Source: an uncultured Clostridium sp. (lineage in GTDB: Bacteria; Bacillota; Clostridia; Lachnospirales; Lachnospiraceae). Taken from it: a stretch of DNA of 15,320 nt. The notes under the pieces were generated by a model. The model had not been told where the DNA came from. It saw only the letters and a list, made by a program, of their open reading frames with translations, and searched no databases. Location of the stretch: positions 1-15,320 of the forward strand of contig UQTA01000077.1 in the NCBI GenBank assembly GCA_900543885.1, given 5' to 3'. The position numbers and the translations under genes are program-made. This document shows positions 7,480-13,783 of the stretch, piece after piece; position 1 is the stretch's first letter; the number at the start of each line of letters is the position of its first letter.

Positions 7480-8727
7480 TTATTTTTTCTCTACATCTGT
7501 ATAATACAAATGTCTTGGAAGTCCATCTGTCATGATCGGAGTCAGCTCTGCCTGAATCAGCGGGCGGATGTAGTTTACAAATTCTTCTGTTACATAATCG
7601 CCTGCTTCATTGATCCAGTTTCTCGGAACCTTCTTCTCTACATTTGCTATCTTGTGCACATCATAAATATCCGTAACACAGATATACGGATCATCAGAAA
7701 CTCTCTTTAAGATGATCATCTTGCCGGTCTCGCCCTCAAACGCTTCCTTTACGGCAGCGCCGCCTACCTGATAAGCCTCTGTAATATCCACTCTGGATAC
7801 GATATGGGAAGCACATCTTTGAAGAGAATTAAATTCTATGGCTCTGGTCTTGCAGCCTACTTCACGGTTGATCTTCTCTGCCAGGAAACGTGCTGTTCCT
7901 GTCAGCTGTTTATGACCAAAAGCATCTACAAAATCAATACCATCTGTCAGCTCACAAACATATTTGCCATCTGCTGTCTTTACACCTTCGGATACTGCTA
8001 CTACTACGGATTTTTTCTTCTCATGAAGCTTGGCTACTTTCTTCATAAACTCATCCACATCAAAAGTAACCTCAGGCAAAAAGATCATATCCGGGCCTTC
8101 GCAATCCTCACATTTTGCTAAGGCTGCGGCACCTGTCAGCCATCCGGCATTTCGTCCCATGATCTCTAAGATCGTCACATTCTGCTGGTCATATACCAGT
8201 CCGTCACGAATCACTTCTTTTGTAATAGAACCAATGTATTTTGCTGCACTTCCGTAGCCAGGTGTGTGATCCGTAGCAGCCAGATCATTATCAATGGTCT
8301 TTGGCACGCCCATAAACCGAATATTGCTTCCATTTAACAGGGAGTAATCAGAAAGTTTCTTAATGGTATCCATGGAGTCATTTCCTCCGATATAGAAGAA
8401 ATACTCAATCTCAAGTTTATTTAAAATATCAAAAATCTTATCATAGATCTCTCTGTCCTGTGAAATATCCGGAAGTTTAAAACGACAGGATCCTAAGTAA
8501 GCGGAAGGTGTTCTCTTTAAAAGTTCAATATCCAGATCATTTTTAATATGGTCATCTAAGTCCACATAACGTTCCTGCAAAAGTCCCTGGATGCCATGGA
8601 GCATACCGTATACCTTATTTGCACCTCTGTCTTTTGCTGTTTTAAATACTCCTGCAAGGCTTGAATTAATTACCGCTGTAGGACCACCGGACTGTCCTAC
8701 GATCACATTGCCTTTTACACCATTCAT
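7480..8727 (-). CDS. pfp: 6-phosphofructokinase, pyrophosphate-dependent type
   Basis: The 415-residue enzyme phosphorylates fructose 6-phosphate to the 1,6-bisphosphate in glycolysis; the PPi-using type is reversible. Visible motifs are GQSGGPT (residues 11-17), GGNDSMDT (114-121), VPKTIDNDL (141-149) and MGRNAGW (190-196). D117 and K143 sit where ATP-using enzymes carry two glycines (GGDGS, PGTIDND). In this family Asp and Lys there mark pyrophosphate as phosphoryl donor. The ATG at 8727 is chosen because GGGAGG (8741-8736) lies eight bases upstream; the longer frame from 8847 adds 40 unlike residues and would begin upstream of the promoter's own start site. Its divergent neighbour is a pyrophosphatase pump, which supports a PPi role. 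A cre box lies just downstream of the predicted transcription start. Confidence 0.93.
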   Translation of the reverse strand: MNGVKGNVIVGQSGGPTAVINSSLAGVFKTAKDRGANKVYGMLHGIQGLLQERYVDLDDHIKNDLDIELLKRTPSAYLGSCRFKLPDISQDREIYDKIFDILNKLEIEYFFYIGGNDSMDTIKKLSDYSLLNGSNIRFMGVPKTIDNDLAATDHTPGYGSAAKYIGSITKEVIRDGLVYDQQNVTILEIMGRNAGWLTGAAALAKCEDCEGPDMIFLPEVTFDVDEFMKKVAKLHEKKKSVVVAVSEGVKTADGKYVCELTDGIDFVDAFGHKQLTGTARFLAEKINREVGCKTRAIEFNSLQRCASHIVSRVDITEAYQVGGAAVKEAFEGETGKMIILKRVSDDPYICVTDIYDVHKIANVEKKVPRNWINEAGDYVTEEFVNYIRPLIQAELTPIMTDGLPRHLYYTDVEKK

Positions 8728-8792
8728 ATGAAATACCTCCCATTTATATATATACCGCAAGATCAAATATCCAATAATTCCAATGGTATATT

Positions 8793-8806
8793 TGTAAGCG
8801 CTTACA
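8793..8806. promoter_or_regulatory. Perfect cre box (CcpA operator)
   Basis: TGTAAGCGCTTACA is a perfect 14-bp palindrome and fits the Firmicutes cre consensus TGWAANCGNTNWCA at every position. It covers about +7 to +20 of the predicted leftward transcript, a position where CcpA bound to HPr-Ser-P normally represses. It is about 120 bases upstream of the rightward hppA start, where an effect is less certain. Confidence 0.8.
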
Positions 8807-8811
8807 CTTAC

Positions 8812-8847
8812 GCATTTAATTGTAATACAGGAATGTATGATTGGCAA
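8812..8847 (-). promoter_or_regulatory. Phosphofructokinase promoter
   Basis: Reading leftward, TTGCCA (8847-8842) and TACAAT (8824-8819) are 17 bases apart; each hexamer matches consensus at five of six bases. Predicted start near 8812, so the leader is about 85 nt and carries the cre box. Confidence 0.68.
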
Positions 8848-8892
8848 GCATTTTTACAATGCAAATTTTTTTAGGTTTTTGCAAAATTTTTG

Positions 8893-8928
8893 TTGATAAT
8901 TTTTGCCATATTTGCTACAATCGTTTCA
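8893..8928 (+). promoter_or_regulatory. hppA promoter
   Basis: TTGATA (8893-8898) and TACAAT (8916-8921) are 17 bases apart, with TG at 8913-8914 giving an extended -10. The 35 bases upstream are very A/T-rich and could act as an UP element. Predicted start near 8928, with a leader of about 49 nt. This looks like a strong, largely constitutive promoter. Confidence 0.75.
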
Positions 8929-8976
8929 GGGTGTTATCTACATTTTACACAAACGTATATTTATTAGGAGGGTATT

Positions 8977-10959
8977 ATGAAAGAACTATTATTTTTAGTC
9001 CCGGTCGTAGGACTGGCAGGCCTGCTGTTTGCCATTTTCTTAAAGTCCTACGTGATCAAACAGGATCCGGGCACTGACAGAATGCGTGAGATCGCAGACG
9101 CCATCGCAGAAGGAGCAAGAGCATTCCTCACTTCTGAATACCGTATTCTGGTCATTTTTGTTGCTGTATTATTTGTTGTCATCGGTGTGGGTACACATAA
9201 CTGGGTAACCGCCGTATGTTTCCTTACCGGAAGCATTTTCTCTACTGCTGCCGGCTATCTGGGAATGAGTGCTGCGATCCGTGCTAACTGCCGTACTGCC
9301 AATGCTGCCCGCACCCAGGGAATGAAACGTGCCCTGGCTCTGGCATTTTCCGGCGGAAGCGTTATGGGTATGGCCGTTGTCGGCCTTGGCCTTTTAGGCG
9401 TAGGAACTCTTTACATCATTACTGGTGATGTATCTGTTCTTTCCGGCTTCAGTTTAGGCGCTTCTTCCATCGCACTGTTTGCCCGTGTTGGAGGCGGTAT
9501 TTATACTAAGGCAGCTGATGTAGGCGCTGACCTGGTAGGCAAGGTAGAGGCTGGTATCCCTGAAGATGATCCGCGAAACCCGGCTGTTATTGCTGACAAT
9601 GTAGGCGATAACGTTGGTGACGTTGCCGGTATGGGTGCTGACCTGTTTGAATCTTATGTAGGTTCTCTGATCTCCGCTTTGACTCTTGGTGTTGTTTTTT
9701 ATGAGGAAGCCGGTATTCTTTTCCCGCTTCTGCTTTCCGCAGCAGGCATCATTGCTTCCATGATCGGTTCTGCTCTGGTAAAAGCCATTGGAAATGCAGA
9801 TCCTCACAAAGCATTAAAAACCGGCGAATACAGCGCAACTGCCCTGGTTGTGATCTGTTCCCTGGTATTAAGCCGTGTTTTCTTCGGCAACTACTTAGCA
9901 GCTTTCACTGTGATCGCCGGACTTTTTGTAGGTGTTCTTATTGGTGCGATCACTGAAGTCTATACTTCCGGTGATTACCGTTTTGTAAAAAAGATCGCAA
10001 AACAGTCTGAAACCGGTTCCGCTACTACTATTATCAGCGGTATTGCTGTTGGTATGCAGTCCACTGCACTTCCGATCCTGTTGGTTTCTGCCGGTATCCT
10101 GATCGCTAACCGTTTAATGGGACTTTACGGCATCGCCCTTGCTGCTGTTGGTATGCTTTCTACCACAGGCATTACGGTTGCCATTGACGCATACGGTCCT
10201 ATCGCCGATAATGCAGGCGGTATTGCTGAGATGTCCGGTCTGGATGAATCCGTCCGTGAGATCACAGACAAGTTAGATTCTGTAGGCAACACTACTGCTG
10301 CTATCGGAAAAGGCTTTGCCATTGGCTCTGCTGCTTTAACTGCTCTGGCTCTCTTCGTTTCTTACGCAGAAGCTGTTCAGTTAAAGACCATTGATATTTT
10401 AAATGCTCATGTTATCGTAGGTTTATTTATTGGCGGTATGCTTACCTTCCTGTTCTCTGCCATGACCATGGAATCTGTATCCAAGGCAGCTCATGAGATG
10501 ATCGAAGAAGTCCGCCGTCAGTTCCATGCTGATGCAGGCATCTTAAAAGGTACCTCTCGTCCTGATTATGCTTCCTGCGTTTCAATTTCCACCAACGCAG
10601 CCTTAAAAGAAATGTTCCTTCCAGGTCTTATGGCAGTCCTTGCTCCTATCGCAGTAGGTCTGATCCTTGGCCCGGATGCTTTAGGCGGACTTTTAACCGG
10701 CGCTCTTTTAACTGGTGTACTTATGGCCATTTTTATGTCCAACTCCGGCGGTGCATGGGATAATGCTAAGAAATACATTGAAGAAGGCAATCACGGCGGC
10801 AAAGGAAGTACAGCCCATAAGGCTGCTGTTGTAGGCGATACAGTAGGTGATCCATTCAAAGATACCTCAGGTCCTTCTATCAACATCCTGATCAAGCTGA
10901 TGACTATTGTATCTTTAGTTTTCGCTCCTCTCTTCCTTCAATTTGGAGGATTGATATAA
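8977..10959 (+). CDS. hppA: Membrane-bound ion-pumping pyrophosphatase, K+-dependent class
   Basis: The 660-residue polytopic protein (about 16 hydrophobic helices) couples PPi hydrolysis to Na+ or H+ export across the cytoplasmic membrane. Family signatures are present: DVGADLVGKVE (181-191), EDDPRNPAVIADNVGDNVGD (196-215, acidic metal-PPi ligands), DNAGG (411-415) and GDTVGDPFKDTSGPS (620-634). In GNTTAA (437-442), Ala441 stands where K+-independent enzymes have Lys, so this is the K+-dependent class. That class includes both Na+ and H+ pumps, and the transported ion cannot be settled by eye; DLFESYVGS (222-230) carries the conserved helix glutamate. AGGAGG (8966-8971) lies five bases before the ATG. 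The divergent gene is a PPi-type phosphofructokinase, so both act on the same PPi pool. The 3' region carries structured repeats before a terminator at 11337-11377. Confidence 0.96.
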   Translation: MKELLFLVPVVGLAGLLFAIFLKSYVIKQDPGTDRMREIADAIAEGARAFLTSEYRILVIFVAVLFVVIGVGTHNWVTAVCFLTGSIFSTAAGYLGMSAAIRANCRTANAARTQGMKRALALAFSGGSVMGMAVVGLGLLGVGTLYIITGDVSVLSGFSLGASSIALFARVGGGIYTKAADVGADLVGKVEAGIPEDDPRNPAVIADNVGDNVGDVAGMGADLFESYVGSLISALTLGVVFYEEAGILFPLLLSAAGIIASMIGSALVKAIGNADPHKALKTGEYSATALVVICSLVLSRVFFGNYLAAFTVIAGLFVGVLIGAITEVYTSGDYRFVKKIAKQSETGSATTIISGIAVGMQSTALPILLVSAGILIANRLMGLYGIALAAVGMLSTTGITVAIDAYGPIADNAGGIAEMSGLDESVREITDKLDSVGNTTAAIGKGFAIGSAALTALALFVSYAEAVQLKTIDILNAHVIVGLFIGGMLTFLFSAMTMESVSKAAHEMIEEVRRQFHADAGILKGTSRPDYASCVSISTNAALKEMFLPGLMAVLAPIAVGLILGPDALGGLLTGALLTGVLMAIFMSNSGGAWDNAKKYIEEGNHGGKGSTAHKAAVVGDTVGDPFKDTSGPSINILIKLMTIVSLVFAPLFLQFGGLI

Positions 10960-10969
10960 TATGATACCA

Positions 10970-11032
10970 GGGTCAAAAGATCTGAAATCCGATACAAGCT
11001 TGCTTGCAAGAGGATTTTTGACCTTGGGACCC
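10970..11032. repeat. Imperfect hairpin repeat downstream of hppA
   Basis: Arms 10970-10990 and 11012-11032 match as inverted copies over 16 of 21 positions (outer GGGTC/GACCC-like ends, inner AAATCC/GGATTT). They enclose a loop that contains AAGCTTGCTTGCAAG. There is no T run after it, so it is not a standard terminator; an extragenic palindrome or an mRNA 3'-end stabiliser fits better. Parts of it recur inverted inside the element at 11083-11233. Confidence 0.55.
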
Positions 11033-11074
11033 GCCAAAAACATGAATAAGCAGCCATTTTTCATAGAAAAAAGC

Positions 11075-11241
11075 GAATTATGGTTACAGTTCAGCCTTGC
11101 ATCTTCTTGCCCGCTTGCAGCGGACAAGAAGCTTTGGGCGTCTGCCTTATGAAGATTTAGCGCCAAAAGTACTTATAAAAGCAAGCTTTCAACGTACTTT
11201 TGACCCTAAATCTTCGCAAGGCTGAACTGTAACGAATTATG
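11075..11241. mobile_element. 151-bp MITE-like element with 8-bp target duplication
   Basis: GTTACAGTTCAGCCTTGC (11083-11100) and its exact reverse complement (11216-11233) form perfect 18-bp terminal inverted repeats. They are directly flanked by GAATTATG at 11075-11082 and again at 11234-11241, as expected for an 8-bp target-site duplication. Inside are two further hairpins: 11103-11115 with 11119-11131 (12 of 13 pairs), and 11151-11172 with 11194-11215 (20 of 22 pairs). There is no room for a transposase, so it would be a non-autonomous element moved in trans. It lies in the 3' untranslated region between hppA and the shared terminator. The source transposase family is not identifiable from this window. 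The flanking octamers could instead be part of a larger composite repeat. Confidence 0.6.
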
Positions 11242-11330
11242 AATGTTTTTAAGATTGTGAGAGCACATAGTGCGGAACAATCCGGTATCAAAAATTGATT
11301 GAAAATGTTTAAAACAGCCAAACCCATTTT

Positions 11331-11377
11331 CAAAAACAGGACCCTGCAGAGAAATATCTGCGGGGTCCTGTTTTTTT
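11331..11377. terminator. Bidirectional terminator between hppA and the histidine phosphatase gene
   Basis: CAGGACCCTGCAGA (11337-11350) and TCTGCGGGGTCCTG (11357-11370) pair over 13 of 14 positions around a six-base loop. Seven T follow on the plus strand (11371-11377) and five A precede the stem (11332-11336), giving a T run for leftward transcripts. It therefore serves both converging units. It is about 380 bases after the hppA stop because of the repeats between. A smaller inverted pair, TTGAAAATG/CATTTTCAA (11299-11307, 11325-11333), lies just upstream; the rest of 11242-11330 shows nothing recognisable. Confidence 0.85.
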
Positions 11378-11410
11378 GATCTTAATAATACATAGCCTGA
11401 TACTGCTGCT

Positions 11411-12013
11411 TTACAGTAAATGCCGGTAATTATCAAATTCCACCAGCATAAAACGATCTGTCTCCGGCTCATATTCAACCGTTGTAATACTTGCATTATG
11501 TGCAACTGTAGATGCTGCCGGGCTTTCGCTGCCTAACAGCTGCTCCAAGAAATGAGCCAGCAAGCCACCGTGAGCCACAATTGCTGCATCTCCTGTAAGC
11601 TGAGGTCTAATCTCTTTCCAGGCCTGGCGGCATCGCTCATTGACCTGACTGATACTCTCACCTTCTGGCGGCGCTGTTTCTGCCGGATGGGACCACCAGG
11701 CTTCATATAACGTTCTGTCTTCCTTTAGAAGCTCCTCTTCCGTCTTTCCTTCCCAGGAACCATAATTGATCTCCATAAGATTTTTTACCGGGATCACCGG
11801 TGCACCAGAAGATGCAGCCACCGCTTCAGCTGTTTCCATCGCCCGGATCTGAGGACTGGAAAATACTGCAGTAACAGGTCTGTTTTTCATTGCCTTAGAA
11901 AGGCACTCCGCCTGATATCTGCCACGTTCATTTAAAGGAATATCCTGTCTGCCCTGGATCTTTTTTTCTATATTCCAGTCTGTCTGGCCATGGCGTATGA
12001 TGTATAATCTCAT
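11411..12013 (-). CDS. Histidine phosphatase superfamily (phosphoglycerate mutase-like) protein
   Basis: The 200-residue protein belongs to the histidine phosphatase superfamily, the branch of cofactor-independent small phosphatases resembling CobC/PhoE/GpmB. The RHG motif (residues 7-9) holds the phospho-accepting His8. R57 in SSPQIRAMETA, E81 in MEINYGSWEG and H148 in VAHGG complete the usual pocket (two His, two Arg, one Glu). The length is normal for this branch and shorter than true dPGM. The substrate cannot be told from sequence; a general phosphomonoesterase is the safe call. The start ATG at 12013 lies three bases after the stop of the upstream sigma-like gene. The GAGGA ribosome site is within the last codons of that gene (12028-12024), so translation is probably coupled. 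The operon ends at the bidirectional terminator 11331-11377. Confidence 0.88.
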   Translation of the reverse strand: MRLYIIRHGQTDWNIEKKIQGRQDIPLNERGRYQAECLSKAMKNRPVTAVFSSPQIRAMETAEAVAASSGAPVIPVKNLMEINYGSWEGKTEEELLKEDRTLYEAWWSHPAETAPPEGESISQVNERCRQAWKEIRPQLTGDAAIVAHGGLLAHFLEQLLGSESPAASTVAHNASITTVEYEPETDRFMLVEFDNYRHLL

Positions 12014-12016
12014 CTT

Positions 12017-12568
12017 TTATTCTTCCTCTTTCTGTTCTTCTTCTGACACTGCGCCCTCACCATTTACAGTAATAGCATCTAAGGCCAGCTTCATGATATC
12101 TTTTACTTCTTCTTCTGTCATTTTCATCTTTTCAGCCAATTCCGCTACGGTTGCCTCTCTTCCCAGTTCTTTGGCCATAACCTGGGATACTGTCTGGAGT
12201 ACATTTACCCTTGCTGTCATATTCTCTTCGATCTGGGCTTCTGTTTTTTGCTCCTCTAAGGCCGCTTCCACTGCCTGACGGATCTCTTCTTCTAAAAATT
12301 CCTGCCACTGCTGGCTACCATCATAAGCAGCAGCCGCTGCTGTAAGGGCTACATTGGCCTCCTGAATCACATCAGACATAGGAAGCTCTCTTCCTTCATA
12401 TTTTTTTACCATTTGAGCTACTTTTGCCAAAGAGCCTTCTACCAGGCGCTTCTTAGCATCCTTATCTCCCGCTGCCGCAAGAATCAGTACCTGTTTTTCT
12501 TCTTCCGCCTCTAATACAGGAATCAGAGCCATTTCCTCTAAATACATTTCATAAAAGTTTACTTCCAT
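12017..12568 (-). CDS. Degenerate sigma-70-like protein lacking region 4
   Basis: The 183-residue protein aligns to sigma-70 regions 1.2, 2 and 3. EMYLEEMALIPVLEAEEE (7-24) matches region 1.2, VEGSLAKVAQMVKKYEGREL (43-62) region 2.1, MSDVIQEANVAL (64-75) region 2.2, and AKELGREATVAELAEKMKM (132-150) region 3. Region 2.2, which binds the RNA polymerase beta-prime coiled coil, is kept. The melting and -10-reading stretch (FSTYATWWIRQAI in true sigmas) has become QEFLEEEIRQAV (89-100), without the aromatic residues. The following TIRIP-type stretch is acidic (EAQIEENM, 110-117). There is no region 4, and the protein ends in a Glu-rich tail. It is therefore unlikely to be an ordinary sigma factor; a core-polymerase-binding modulator is the inference. 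AGGAGA (12585-12580) lies 11 bases before the ATG. It is cotranscribed with the histidine phosphatase gene. Confidence 0.78.
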   Translation of the reverse strand: MEVNFYEMYLEEMALIPVLEAEEEKQVLILAAAGDKDAKKRLVEGSLAKVAQMVKKYEGRELPMSDVIQEANVALTAAAAAYDGSQQWQEFLEEEIRQAVEAALEEQKTEAQIEENMTARVNVLQTVSQVMAKELGREATVAELAEKMKMTEEEVKDIMKLALDAITVNGEGAVSEEEQKEEE

Positions 12569-12628
12569 ACGATATCATTTCTCCTGTTCTTTTACATCGG
12601 CATCCGGTCCTGACCGTCGCCTTTTCAC

Positions 12629-12664
12629 TGTTATAAAGATAATCCATCCCATTATTTTAGTCAA
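12629..12664 (-). promoter_or_regulatory. Promoter of the sigma-like / phosphatase operon
   Basis: Reading leftward, TTGACT (12664-12659) and TATCTT (12641-12636) are 17 bases apart. Predicted start near 12629, leader about 60 nt. A five-pair hairpin (CGGTC/GACCG) lies in the leader. The -35 is only 11 bases from the edge of the inverted-repeat element at 12676. Confidence 0.55.
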
Positions 12665-12675
12665 GTTTTATTCCC

Positions 12676-12836
12676 AGTGTACTGTATCATTCACTTTCAG
12701 CAGAATGACGCAGAATGAATTTTCAATCTGCAAGGCGGAGGAATGAGGCGATGCGGTGGCATCGTCGATTGACGACAACACAGCAGATGGAAATTCAGGC
12801 AAGTCATAATGCGAAATGTGAGTGATACAGTACACT
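12676..12836. repeat. 161-bp inverted-repeat (MITE-like) element between divergent promoters
   Basis: The 19-bp ends at 12676-12694 (AGTGTACTGTATCATTCAC) and 12818-12836 are inverted copies with one mismatch. Similarity continues inward with small indels to 12716-12731 and 12783-12797, so the two 55-bp halves can fold into one long stem. An inner hairpin, CGATGC-(loop)-GCATCG, sits at 12749-12764. I see no ORF and no clear flanking target duplication, so it may be an old insertion, a TA-targeting element, or an immobile extragenic palindrome. Its ends share no sequence with the 11083-11233 element. Outside it, the 339-base gap 12569-12907 holds only the two promoters. Confidence 0.6.
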
Positions 12837-12850
12837 AGTATAGTAACATC

Positions 12851-12887
12851 TTTACAAACCTGACTTCTCCGTGATAAAATAAGTACA
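12851..12887 (+). promoter_or_regulatory. LysR-gene promoter
   Basis: TTTACA (12851-12856) and TAAAAT (12875-12880) are 18 bases apart, with TG at 12872-12873 as an extended -10. An alternative -10, TACAAT (12884-12889), has a weaker -35 (CTGACT). Predicted start near 12887, leader about 20 nt. The -35 begins 14 bases after the 161-bp element. Confidence 0.55.
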
Positions 12888-12907
12888 ATTATAAGGAGGA
12901 CTTAATA

Positions 12908-13783
12908 ATGGATATTAATTATGAATTATATAAGGTATTTTATCATGTAGCTGTTACTCTCAGCTTTTCGGAAGCTTCCAAACAGCTTTTTATCTCCCAG
13001 TCTGCCGTAAGCCAGTCCATTAAAGTTCTTGAAAAGAAGCTGAACCAGCCTCTGTTCATCCGCAGCACAAAAAAAGTACAGCTGACCCCAGAAGGTGAGA
13101 TCTTACTAAAGCATATTGAACCAGCCATGAACCTGATCCAGAAAGGAGAAAACCAGCTGTTAGAATCCCATACCTTAAATGGCGGTCAGCTGCGCATCGG
13201 TGCCAGCGATACCATCTGCCGCTACTATCTGGTGCCCTATTTAAATCAGTTTCACAAAGAGTACCCAAATATTCATATTAAAGTAGTGAATCATACTTCC
13301 ATTGAATGTGCCAAAGCACTGGAAAATGGTCAGACTGACTTTATTGTTGCCAATTATCCCAACTCTGCTTTGGCCGGAAACCTGCACACAAGAGTCATTA
13401 ATGACTTCCATGATGTATTTGTAGCCAATCGTCAGGCTTTTGATTTGGAAGGTAAGGAACTGACTTTAGAAGAACTGCTGCAGTATCCGATCATGATGCT
13501 GGACCGCAAAAGCACTACCAGCGAATTTCTTCACCAGATCTTCCAGAAAAGTCATTTAGACCTGGCTCCGGAGATCGAGCTTTCCAGCAATGACCTGCTC
13601 ATCGATCTGGCCCGCATCGGTCTTGGCATTGCCTTTGTACCGGATTTCTGCATCCCGGCCAATGATAAAGATCTTTTTATCCTGGATCTGGCTGAAAAGC
13701 TTCCTTCCCGTCAGATGGTGGTAGCCTACAACGAAAGCATTCCTGTATCCCAGGCTGCCAAACAATTTATGGACATGCTTTAA
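12908..13783 (+). CDS. LysR-type transcriptional regulator
   Basis: The 291-residue protein has the LysR layout. A winged helix-turn-helix occupies about residues 1-60 (SFSEASKQLFISQSAVSQSIKVLE, then LFIRSTKKVQLTPEG). A linker helix runs to about 88, and a periplasmic-binding-like effector domain follows from about 90 to 290 (LRIGASDTICRYYLVPYL, DLARIGLGIAFVPDF). It binds DNA as a dimer or tetramer and responds to a small molecule that cannot be named from sequence. AAGGAGG (12893-12899) lies eight bases before the ATG. LysR proteins usually control a divergent neighbour or themselves. The divergent unit here is the sigma-like/phosphatase operon, but the 161-bp element lies between, so this target is only a possibility. 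The last 17 bases overlap the converging helicase gene. Confidence 0.93.
   Translation: MDINYELYKVFYHVAVTLSFSEASKQLFISQSAVSQSIKVLEKKLNQPLFIRSTKKVQLTPEGEILLKHIEPAMNLIQKGENQLLESHTLNGGQLRIGASDTICRYYLVPYLNQFHKEYPNIHIKVVNHTSIECAKALENGQTDFIVANYPNSALAGNLHTRVINDFHDVFVANRQAFDLEGKELTLEELLQYPIMMLDRKSTTSEFLHQIFQKSHLDLAPEIELSSNDLLIDLARIGLGIAFVPDFCIPANDKDLFILDLAEKLPSRQMVVAYNESIPVSQAAKQFMDML

Noticed and set aside
8728..8847. Forty-codon N-terminal extension of the phosphofructokinase
   Set aside because: It covers the promoter, the predicted transcription start and the cre box, and a strong ribosome site precedes the ATG at 8727.
8841..9077. Rightward ORF overlapping the hppA start in another frame
   Set aside because: It begins upstream of the hppA promoter in A/T-rich DNA, lacks a ribosome site, and runs into the clearly real hppA frame.
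10970..11032. The hairpin after hppA as the hppA terminator
   Set aside because: The arms are imperfect, the loop is long and no T run follows; the canonical terminator is at 11337-11377.
10915..11166. Small leftward ORF (83 codons) downstream of hppA, and a 63-codon rightward ORF at 10961-11152
   Set aside because: Both lie over the hairpin repeats, have no ribosome site or recognisable domain, and are best explained as open frames in repeat DNA.
11997..12278. Rightward Ser/Thr-rich ORF opposite the sigma-like gene
   Set aside because: It is the antisense shadow of an acidic, Glu/Ala-rich coding sequence and has no ribosome site or promoter.
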